Shown here piece by piece: positions 1 to 8,978 of a DNA stretch of 64,000 bases. The position numbers were made by a program, and so were the translations under genes. Location: positions 1-64,000 of the forward strand of contig SNVD02014566.1 in NCBI GenBank assembly GCA_013180625.2, given 5' to 3'. Source of the stretch: Boswellia sacra. Lineage: Eukaryota; Streptophyta; Magnoliopsida; Sapindales; Burseraceae. How positions within the stretch are numbered: the stretch's first letter is position 1; each line of letters opens with the position of its first letter. The notes below the pieces were generated by a model. That model saw only the letters and a program-made list of their open reading frames with translations, was not told the DNA's origin and searched no databases.

Positions 1-75
1 AATAGGATTGATCATATTCATTCGGACACGCCGAGTACTCCAGTAAAGAAAGGTAAGAAGAAGAAGAACAAGTAG
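1..75 (+). CDS. C-terminal tail of an unidentified protein, probably retroelement-encoded
   Basis: Frame 1 is open from the window edge to a TAG at 73-75. It ends in a lysine-rich tail (VKKGKKKKNK). The downstream sequence looks like a retroelement 3' UTR followed by a poly(A) run, so I infer this is the end of an element-encoded ORF. The family cannot be named from 24 residues. Confidence 0.35.
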   Translation, partial: NRIDHIHSDTPSTPVKKGKKKKNK

Positions 76-416
76 GGTTAAGGCTTTACTTAATCATACT
101 TGTTTTTTTTTCTTTTCTTCTGTTTCTTTATGTTTGCACCATTGTGATCATTTTTTTGTTTTCCTTTTATTGTTAGGCCATTTATGGTCATTGAAAATCT
201 TGCTTTTTTAAGGCCGCCTATGGCCTTTATTTCATGTTGTTAAGGCCGTTTGTGGTCTTTACTTTGTTTTTGCCGCGTGTGGCCTTTATTTTTTATCTTA
301 GACTTTATGTTAGACTTTACGTCCTAGTTGTAATTCTTGGGGTATGCCCCTCGGATTTTTGTACATTATAATTTCTTGGATCTATATTACTAAATAACTT
401 TTCAAAAAAAAAAAAA
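76..416 (+). mobile_element. 3' untranslated end and poly(A) tail of a probable non-LTR retrotransposon (LINE)
   Basis: After the stop codon the sequence is T-rich and holds four degenerate copies of a motif like AGGCCGTTTGTGGTCTTTA between about 175 and 290. It ends in an uninterrupted A-run at about 404-416. A coding tail, an AT-rich 3' UTR and a terminal poly(A) without an LTR is the usual 3' structure of a plant LINE. No reverse-transcriptase domain is visible because the element runs off the left edge. The alternative is a processed retrocopy of an unknown gene. Confidence 0.4.
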
Positions 417-1355
417 GCCTTCATTGACAAAACCTTTATTTCGAACTTCGCATCACCTTTTGTAGTAATATGACTATATGCTCTAGTCTTCTCTTTATCA
501 ACATCTTTCAATCTTTTCACTTTTGCTTTCCAATCATTTTCTTTCTCTTTAAGCTTCTCTATTTTCTTATCCAATCCAAGCAATTCCTCTCTTTTCTCTT
601 TAAATTTTTCCTCAAACATCACATTTCTTCACTTTTTGAATATATTTTTTTGCTACGGGTTCATAATGAAATTCTGAAAATAAACGAACCAACTTGTTAT
701 TCTGCAGGGACTCATAAACATAACCTGGTGGGAGTCATTTGATATTTTTTATGAAAATGGAACAAATAATGTTTTACGCCCAAAGGGCCTGACTCATATT
801 TGCCATTATAGGGGGTTGATTGATATTTTTCATGATGATCATGAACGGACACTTTTTTGACATCTAATCTCAGAATTTCTTCTTGGGTTTTGCAGATCTC
901 ATCATTCTGACTTGAATAGGAGTGGAGGTGTCATTTCACTCTTTGTTTCTTAGTGGATTTCGGGGTGAGAAGAGGTGGCTCTTTGACTAGATGTTGATTC
1001 ACCAGATTTTCAGTGATCTTTGATTGACAAAAACAACTAGGATTGACTGATTAGTGGTTGATGAAGAGAACTGGAGGGGTGGTGACAACCAACTTGCCGT
1101 AAATCGTGATTCTTGATGTGGTGGATCAGAAACTTCAATTGGATTTTTTTGACATGATCCTACCAGAACTTGACATCGACGAAGAGGAAAAATTTGTTGA
1201 ACGCATCCCAATCTATCTATTGGTGGTAGAGGTGAGAACTCACTTGCCGGATGGCAAAGACGTATGGTGGCGGCTAATAACGACGACAATTCTTGGACAA
1301 TTATGAATTGTTCTTCAATTTCTTGAATTTTCTTGACTATTTCTAAATCTTATTT
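417..1355. other. Degenerate region without a recognisable gene
   Basis: On the minus strand, 430-622 reads as a lysine/glutamate-rich helical stretch beginning MFEEKFKEKREELL. It has no family I recognise and may be Copia gag debris. Between 680 and 1320 there are only short, interrupted frames. I see no start, splice pattern or conserved motif that supports a gene. Confidence 0.4.
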
Positions 1356-1798
1356 TTATTTTTTGTCTTCACAATTCTTCTCATTATTCACCTCAAAAAT
1401 CTCATGATTTTCTTCTTTATCCATAAGGCATTCATCTTTTTCTCTATTAATTTTCTCAATTTTTTCTCCTTTAACACCATTATAGGTGTTCATCAAATAA
1501 TCCCAAAACTCTTTTGCTAGTTTTGTAGAAACTATTAGAGCACCAAGTGGCTCAAAAAAAGACTCTATAATAGAAAAGTCCATATATTTGAGCATCCTTA
1601 AATCGTGCAACTTGATCTTTCTTTCGATTATCTTCAGGATTTGTCTTTGTTCTTGTGTTAATACTGCTTGATCCACTGGTACTTGAAAACCTTGATTTAC
1701 AATCTCTCATAAACCTTTATACTCATAAAAGGCTTGCATCTAGCGCTCCAAAACTGAAAATTGTTCCCATCAAACTTGGGAAAATCGTATATATCCAT
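1356..1798 (-). pseudogene. Degenerate Copia gag (capsid) fragment
   Basis: Read on the minus strand, the segment begins MDIYDFPKFDGNNFQFWSAR, the hallmark N-terminus of plant Ty1/Copia gag. A TGA stop follows a few codons later, just after YEYKGL. The frame resumes with VDQAVLTQEQ and then a UBN2-like gag region (KEFWDYLMNTYNGVKGEKIEK), ending at about 1356. It lies about 220 bases downstream, in element orientation, of a tRNA-Met primer-binding site. That supports a decayed Copia element on the minus strand whose pol region has been lost. Confidence 0.65.
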
Positions 1799-2016
1799 CT
1801 TGAGTCGTTTTCTTAGCTCTGCCTTTCTGGCAACTTTGAACTTTGTCTCACTAGCAACATTGACAAGCTTTGACTAGCTCTGTTAACTCTGATAGGCTCT
1901 TTTTAGCTCTATCAACCTTGTTGCGACAGGCCTTCCCTGGAGTTTAATATCTAGTAGAGATATAGGCTCTGACACTTGCCTAACTCTGATGGCTCCTCTC
2001 AGAATCTTCCAACCTA

Positions 2017-2028
2017 GGTCTGATACCA
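2017..2028 (-). other. Copia primer-binding site (initiator tRNA-Met)
   Basis: The minus strand reads TGGTATCAGACC, close to the TGGTATCAGAGC complement of initiator tRNA-Met used by plant Copia elements. A second, weaker copy (TGGCATCGG) directly abuts the LTR end at about 2054-2062, so the LTR/primer-site junction appears to be partly duplicated. Confidence 0.6.
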
Positions 2029-2062
2029 CTTTATTAGAATTTAGCTTACACCGATGCCACTT

Positions 2063-2321
2063 TGTTAGACAATTACTCAAACAAACCAACTCAAGCAAAT
2101 ACAAGAATATAATGAAGAAGAAATTAAACTTTGAACTTTTAACCACTCTTCTTGGTTCTTCTTATTTCTTCTTAATAAAATTGACAAATTACAAAGACTT
2201 ACATATATAGTAGAATCAATTACAATCCTACTCAAACTATTAATACTGATATTTTCTAAAATAAACCAAACAAGTAATCCTAATCCAAAACTAACTGGGA
2301 ATTCAATCCTTCCTTTTAACA
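2063..2321 (-). mobile_element. Probable 5' LTR of the degenerate Copia element
   Basis: On the minus strand the segment starts TGTTAAAAGG and ends GTCTAACA, the TG...CA ends expected of an LTR. It lies directly upstream of the primer-binding sites and the gag remnant. It is 259 bp long. No matching second LTR was found between 417 and 1355, so the element is truncated or its 3' part was overwritten. The boundaries are inferred from terminal dinucleotides only. Confidence 0.5.
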
Positions 2322-2334
2322 TGACTTCTAAATT

Positions 2335-2618
2335 CACTACAAGAAAAATGCTCATATTTGACGGTTTTTTACCGTCAAATATATACATATTTGGTGTTTT
2401 TAAATCGACACCTATGGCACCACCAAATATAGTCTATTTGACAGTTGGTTAACCCAACAAATATGTACACTACTATACTTGGCATTTTTTGGCCGCCAAA
2501 TATGGTTAATTAAAAAAATTATAAAAAAATTAAAAAAAAATATTTGACGGCTTTTAGCTGCCAAATATTATTTTTAAGAAATCTAAAAAAAATATAGTCT
2601 AAAATATTGGTAAATTAA
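2335..2618 (+). mobile_element. CACTA (En/Spm) transposon terminus with subterminal repeats
   Basis: The segment begins CACTACAAGAAAA (2335-2347), the canonical terminal inverted repeat of plant CACTA transposons. It is followed by repeated palindromic subterminal motifs built on ATTTGACGG/CCGTCAAAT and GGCCGCCAAATA, at about 2359-2384, 2485-2505 and 2540-2570. The chimeric gene-fragment locus starts immediately inside this end. The opposite terminus was not found. The closest candidate, TTTTCTAGTG near 6014-6023, lacks three bases of the repeat and has no convincing 3-bp target duplication. Confidence 0.6.
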
Positions 2619-5528
2619 CTATTTATAAAATGTTAAAATAGGTTCTTGCATGGGCCGACCAAAATATTTCCTCGCCTGCTTCTTTGTCAAAAGGTTAGAT
2701 TTTGGTCTTGGCTCTGACCTAACTTCCTTCTCAAACTTAAGTTCCTTCTCTAGCTTGTGCTCCTTCTCTGGCTTGAGCTCTTTCTCAGAACGTTCAATGC
2801 CAACCTTCAACCTATGAAATTTTTTCCTAGCTAACTCTTGAATGGCACGTGCCTTCGCAAAATGATTGGGTAGTTGAGTTAATATTCAAAACAAGGAGGT
2901 AAGTAAAAGAATTAAACAAGAGGGAGAGAGTACCATACCTGTTTATGGTATACCGTGTCAGGCGCATTGTATTGCATTGCATTTGAGTATATAAGAAAAA
3001 CATCATCGAATTTAATGACATCACCAAGCTGTCTAGTAAGATGTAATTCACCCTTTCCTACCATTGCTGTAGCCTCCACAAACTGGACCTCTCCACCAAA
3101 AGTTGTCCAGACTAGGCCAACAGATACTCCAGGAGTTGCAACTTGTTTTGCAGCTTCTCTATCATCAAACCTTAGAGGCTGCATTACAGTTAAAATTAAA
3201 AAACATCCTCCGTCCTTAGAGATATTAGCAATATTTCACTAAAAAGCAAAGCACACCAGGTTTAAGAAAGTTTAAAACATAAACCTATTAGGATACCGAA
3301 AGGAAAATTAGAGAATTACCCCTAGCACTTTTTCTAGCATAGTCTCATCAACAACCAAAGGTGTAGCAATCCTAAATGCACTTGATATATCATGATCATT
3401 TACACCTATCGAAATGACTTCCATTTCCACTTCAGCTCCATCAATGAGCCTATTATCCAACAATGGTGTAGTAACCTGGTGAACACTTTTACTTACTGGA
3501 ACAGTTTGCTTTTGCTCTGCAACTTTAACCGCTGCTGCACTAGCCAAGGCAGCCAAATTCCTCTCCAGATTCTGAACACCAGCTAAATTTCAGTAGAAAA
3601 AGGAGTATTCGATCTTGCAATAGCAAGAGTTCATCCAGATATGATGGTGGTATCAAATCCCGCAACAAAGATTAACAGAAACATTAATAAGATATAAAAT
3701 TGCAACATACTACAGCCTGATCAAGCATGATGTAGAAATCACATCTACGCAGCAATAACATTGGGACAGCAAAGTTAGGTTAGAAAATTTTGCTGTTTTC
3801 AGGTTTTATATTTTTAGAAGGGAATAAAGGTTGTTAAAAGCTCCATCTATGAAGCCGAACTAGCCAAACCAGAACTGAAGGCAAATCAAAACAATCGATG
3901 GTGTACATCCACACTAAGGAATAATGGTTTTCCTCTATCTGAGCCTATATTAAAATTTTTCAACCCACAGGAATAGATATCTTCCCTAGTTTGGAGTGTT
4001 GCAAAAACAATATTTCAAATATGATACTCCCACATTAATCCCTTTAAATGATTGAGAACATTTAATTTTATAGAGGAAATGCAGTTTACAAAAAGTAACT
4101 GAAGGCAGTTCTAAATTATATCATTTGCTACTTTAATGATAGAATGAAACGATAAGTTCCCCTCTAAGAAAGACCAAGTGCTAGATACAGATGTGGCACA
4201 GGATATAAGCATACTATGCCAGCAGAACTGCTAAAGAATGGTGTAGCAAAATCTTCATAACATCTACAAATAGAATATATAATTGAGCCTTGAATAGTCT
4301 GGTAAGCAATTTCATAATTTCAGGCCCACAATGTCAATAACAAAAACAATAATAAATAATGGTGAATTCAGTAATCTTTTGTTGGTTAGTTGGACAAGCA
4401 ATGAGGCAGGTGGGACTATGACTATGCTGAAACAATTCATAGCCAATGGATATGTCCATATGGCCCAAAAATATATAGTAAGAGGAAGGACTTAGGACCA
4501 TGGGTTGATGCCAACATTTAGTAAAAAGAATATCAACAAAGATTTGCCTCACAAGCATGAATGTTGTTACGTAGCTGAGTAATGCTAACTCATTGCTTCA
4601 GAGAAATGAAAACTTACAGGTCGAGATGAAACAGCCTGAGCAATCTTGATGTATGCCTAAAAACAGAAACAACAAAATAGTTTATTAGTTAAAGAAAGAA
4701 ATATTGAAATAGAGATTACAGGAAATTGTAACAGTTCAGAAATTAAGATCTCATTTTTTAGGTTTAGAATGTTATGTTACTGATAACGTCTAACCAAACA
4801 TGGATGGAAAAGAATAGGTGTTCAATGGGATGGATATCTGGCATTTGTTAATTTTTTTCTTGATTTGTTGTTGAACATGTTTTATCATGAATAATTTTGG
4901 CTTTTAATGGTTGGTAAGGAAATGATAATTGCAAGAAGAAGACTCAAAATAGAAGGCGTTATGCTTGATATGCAGTATAGAATAAAGGGAAATCAAACCC
5001 TTCAAAGGGATTGAAACACATTCCATTTTCAAACTTCAACAACTACTACTAAATGATAAATTTTGCATTAGTAACTCAACATTCCAAACCTTTCCACTAT
5101 CTTCAAAATTTTCCTAAGAACAATTATTGTTACACGAACACACCAAAATGCTCTTGTCCCCGGCATTAGTATACTTCTCTTCCAACAAAACAAATTGTAA
5201 CTACATTTTTTATCTCTAGAAGCTCAGAATCACCATCAAACAAAAACTAACTATTAACAAACAAGACATACCGGACCAAGTTCCACCAATAATTTTTGAA
5301 GCTCATCAGCTCTAACCTGAAAAATGCCAGCAACAACAGCTACATCAACATAAACCACGAAACCTCATAATTACCAAGTACAATGAAGACTCGAGCATTT
5401 TTTCTTACAAATTTACTAATAGGACTTGAGCTCAATGTTCATGAAAATGCAAGATACAGTCAATTACCAAAACACTTAATAAAGTGATTCAAAATCTTCA
5501 CCTTAAACATCTCATCAGATCGCTCCAT
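2619..5528 (-). CDS. Chimeric ABC1K-LON2-bromodomain gene, open reading frame intact
   Basis: Six GT/AG-bounded exons on the minus strand: 5502-5579, 5272-5316, 4618-4656, 3320-3571, 2939-3178 and 2619-2852. Each is a multiple of three, so the frame stays open from an ATG at 5528 (MERSDEMFK) to a stop at 2619, about 278 residues. Exons 1-3 match the N-terminal region of a plant ABC1-like kinase ([47 protein letters not shown]). Exon 4 and most of exon 5 match the peroxisomal protease LON2 before its catalytic Ser ([44 protein letters not shown]). Within exon 5, right after GDVIK, the sequence switches to a bromodomain ([20 protein letters not shown]), continued in exon 6 ([15 protein letters not shown] and a Glu/Lys-rich helix). 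All catalytic parts of kinase and protease are missing. An out-of-frame ATG at 5542 precedes the chosen start. Expression is unproven, and it may be a transduplicated pseudogene. Confidence 0.7.
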
Positions 5529-5741
5529 GACTTTATCCACATACCGAGACCCGAACCACCGCCCGAAGCTCGCTCCAACCTAGAAAACACGGTGTAGCAA
5601 GATCAACGACTTCCTCTTGTATATAGAGCCGATCTTCTTCAAATCGTATTCAGCTAAGGAGTCGGTGTCGGTCGCGCTAAGCTCGAACAAGTAGCTGGAT
5701 TTAGGGTTAGGTTTTGGGGGAGATGAAGTTTTGTTTATATA
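5529..5741 (-). promoter_or_regulatory. Promoter and 5' leader of the chimeric locus
   Basis: The minus strand carries TATATAAAC at 5733-5741. A leader follows containing CCTAACCCTAAA (about 5697-5710), a telobox-like element common in plant housekeeping promoters. No ATG occurs between the TATA box and exon 1. The ABC1K fragment therefore seems to have been captured together with its own core promoter, which would allow the chimera to be transcribed. Confidence 0.45.
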
Positions 5742-6336
5742 GGTGTAAAAATTACATGGGAGTCTAATATATTATAATTTATCATTATCACCCCTAAAAA
5801 TTAATTTTAAGTTTAAATACTTTATTTGTTTTTATATGTATCCTAATTACTTGATTACTTGTCACTATCTAAAAATGTGAGAAATATGTAATATAATCAA
5901 AATAACGAGTGACAAGTATGAAGAAAATATGGGTTTGACTTTCATATTAATGTTATAGTTCTCACTTTTTTTTAAAAAAGTCAAATAAAAAAATACAAAG
6001 TGATAAATATGTGAAATTTTCTAGTGAAATTAATTAGGAACAATTAACTCTTGATTCTATCTTAACTTTGACTTTAATTCACAAAATAACTCTTTAAGCT
6101 TTGTTTAAAATTCTAATAACAAGTTCTAATTGGTCCCATGAATTCTCGAAATCGACGAACAGCAAGAAGAGAAAAGTAAAGGCAAGTTGCAAAGACCTGT
6201 AATTTATTAGGCAATGAGGGAGGACTTGCCATGGCAAGGTCCTATATTATATAAATATAAAGTTGACTACAACCAATCGACCTCCACTACAAAGCCAAAT
6301 ACATTCAAATTAACATTATCTAAATACAATTAGAGA
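5742..6336. other. AT-rich spacer
   Basis: The spacer separates the head of the chimeric locus from the tail of the expansin gene, both of which are on the minus strand. It probably holds the expansin 3' UTR near 6200-6336. No ORF or clear transposon end is visible, apart from the doubtful CACTA-like TTTTCTAGTG near 6014. Confidence 0.5.
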
Positions 6337-7778
6337 TTAATTAAAATTGACAACAGATCGATAAGTTTGCCCAGGCTTCCAATCAGCAGGAATGACACCG
6401 CTTGCTACAATGGTCTTGCCAGAGTCGGGTTCGGTTAGACGGAGAGAAAACGGAGCACGCAAAGTTGATCCGGAGTCGAGTTTCCAAACTGCACCCCACG
6501 ATTGTTGCATGGCGAGCCATGAGGAGGAGTCTAGAGCCTGTTTAAGTTCGACTGAAGCAAGGTCACCATCGCCATCTTCGTATTCAACAAGTGTCGCAAA
6601 ATAGTTGGCGTTGGAGCCGGAATCAACGTGAAAGACCACATTCGTGCCAGGATAGTTGCACGCAACTCTGCTTAGCCAAATGATATTCATCAAACATCAA
6701 AATTAAAAAGTAATTTTAGAAATCACTGCATGCAATTGTTAGATAATTGAACAAGTACTGTGAGTTCACGGGTTTGGTTTGTAAAGTCCATGACAAAAAA
6801 TTAATAATAATAATAAAAGAAAAGGATATTTAAAGTGACAGAAGAATCACGACTTCTTGCGACGACCTTTAACTTCCTGGATATTAACAGAAAGCTTGAA
6901 GACTTATTGACTCTGAGTTAATTAACAGCGTTAGAACTTGACTGGCGACTGCATGAAAGCGTTAATTGCGCTCTTACTCTCTGATAACACACGCGAATTA
7001 CCTTTTATATTGTATCTGCAAGACTCCAGCATTCCGCAGTTTATCAGCCTGGCCAGAAATTGCCATGGCTCCAAAAGCAGTTCCACTCAAATCGAAATGA
7101 GTTGACTCTGAGACGCACCCAGGACATTCATCAGTAATAACTACTGTCACTGGATTTCCCGAGCATGCAGCGTTCTGTGTGCATTTTACCTGAAATGGTT
7201 AACATGTTAATTAATTAAGCAACTTTAATTAAGTTGAATGAAATAAACTGATGAAACAAGATTATACAAGCAATCAATGCGTTGCACCTGGTAACATGCT
7301 CCACATCCTTTGCCAGAATTGAACAAAGAAGGGCCTCCAGCAGAAACCATTGCAGAAAATGGGGCTTGCTCCACGGCAGCTCCATAGCCACAAGCTCCAC
7401 CTATATATATATAGAGAGATAGAGAGGGAGAGAGAGAGAACAAAATTTTCAGAACCTTAATTAATTAAATTCTGTGATATTGGAAACATGCATGGATAGA
7501 TGAGTTAGTTAACACATGCACACATGCATATAAATATATATATATATATAAAATTATGACGTCCATGTCTCTCCATTACCATCGCTTCCTGCGCCAGTGG
7601 GGCTACCATACCACGTCGCTCCAGCCGGCGACCAATCAGAGTCCGATTGTGCCAGCGAAAAGTTCAGGAGATTGGGATTGAAGCAGTAGCAAGAGTCGAT
7701 TAAAAGAGATACAGTAACTACAAGAGTGAAGAGAGACAATGGATATTGAATAACAAGCGCCATTAGAAGTATGATCAC
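6337..7778 (-). CDS. EXPB: Beta-expansin
   Basis: Beta-expansins are secreted proteins that loosen plant cell walls non-enzymatically at low pH. Four exons on the minus strand, 7580-7778, 7288-7400, 7002-7189 and 6337-6667, are bounded by GT/AG and in phase. They give 276 residues, or 271 if the second Met at 7763 is used. Residues 1 to about 32 are a hydrophobic signal peptide. The TWYG motif is at 55-58, followed by the cysteine-rich six-stranded barrel ([25 protein letters not shown]-like) and the HFD motif at 135-137, which is diagnostic of the family-45-like domain. The last exon encodes the C-terminal CBM63 domain ([24 protein letters not shown]). The length is normal for the family and no lesion is seen. 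The exact EXPB number cannot be assigned from sequence alone. Confidence 0.95.
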
Positions 7779-7855
7779 TTGTAATTAAACAATCTGTAAT
7801 CGATTGTTGTTTTGGCTACCAGTTTTGTTGGTTTAAGCCGGTGATAACTTATTGG

Positions 7856-7863
7856 TATTTATA
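7856..7863 (-). promoter_or_regulatory. TATA box of the beta-expansin gene
   Basis: The minus strand reads TATAAATA about 80 bases upstream of the first expansin ATG, which leaves a short leader of about 50 bases. Confidence 0.6.
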
Positions 7864-8372
7864 GAGGGATAGGGCTGGTCATGGCACCTGTTTCTACGAA
7901 ATTCACAGTACACGTGTCACCAATGAGATGATCTGAGTCTAATTTTCTTACAGAACAAGCCAAAATGGTAAGATTTTATGGATACGAAATATTATCATTC
8001 TTTAAATAGATTTTCCTTTACACAAGCAGGTAATTTTGGACCTCTTAATTTAAAAGTCAAAACTGAATGCATGTTACGTATCACTATCTATACATTTGAA
8101 TACGGGAATATAATATTGCAATAAGCACGTAAACCATGGCTCAAAAACTGATGTATATGCACATCAAATCAAAAGATAAAGCACCATTCAAAAAATTAAT
8201 TTTTATTTTATTTAAGATTTATCTTAAACTCTTTTTTCTTATTGTTATCATGTTTTAATTTGGATTAGATCATTTATCATATTTCTTAAGATTATCTTGT
8301 ATTATGTTTCTATTACGTGTGTTTGTGTGTAGATATATATATAAAGGCTTTGCAAGTTGCAACAATAAGACC

Positions 8373-8978
8373 TAGGGGACGATTGTTTTTACATGAAGTC
8401 TGAATTTTACTGAATTTCGTACTTCAAACTTTTCTACGATGATTTTTTTTTAGTACTGAATACTTTTTCTCAGATAAAAATATCTGAATAAAAAAAAAGC
8501 TATATTTTCTAACTTTTTTATCTGAATGGGAAAAGATCTGAATGGATTATCTATTTTTTATGTACTAAAATACCCTTGATAATTTTAATTATCTAAAGTA
8601 ATTTTTTGAATACTCACTTGTTATTTTTTAATTACATAGTAATTAAAAAAATATCATGTTATATGTGAGACACATTAATTAACAAGATAATTTTTATGGC
8701 ATTATCGTATTCTAATTTTGATTTGTTGTATTGATTATTTACAATTGTTTATGTAACATGTACAATGTACAATACATATAATACTAAATAAGGGACAAAT
8801 GTCAAATTATTAGCTTCAAGATGTTTTTAGTTATTAAAAACAAATAACTTAAGACTTATTATTAGATCTTAAAAAACAAAAAATAACTATATCATTCATA
8901 CATTTGTATTCAAATCTATTTAGATTTCAGTCAAACTCAGACCCATTCAGATTTGAAACAAAAAAAATCGTCACCTTA
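8373..8978. mobile_element. MITE, family A copy 1
   Basis: The left end reads TAGGGGACGATTGTTTTT and then a stretch containing AGTCTGAAT. The right end, reverse-complemented, reads TAAGGTGACGATTTTTTTT and then AAATCTGAAT. The inverted repeats span about 35 bp and enclose AT-rich non-coding DNA. The same ends recur at 19774-20350, which shows a repeat family. The superfamily is undecided (hAT or Harbinger). The target duplication is not clear. Confidence 0.55.

Noticed and set aside
317..622. 101-codon minus-strand ORF read as a coiled-coil protein
   Set aside because: Its C-terminal part is the reverse complement of a poly(A) tail (Phe run) and LINE 3' UTR. Only the Lys/Glu-rich start is odd, and it has no gene context.
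6014..6023. TTTTCTAGTG as the second CACTA terminus
   Set aside because: It lacks three bases of the TTTTCTTGTAGTG end, has no subterminal repeats next to it, and the flanking triplets do not match those at 2332-2334.
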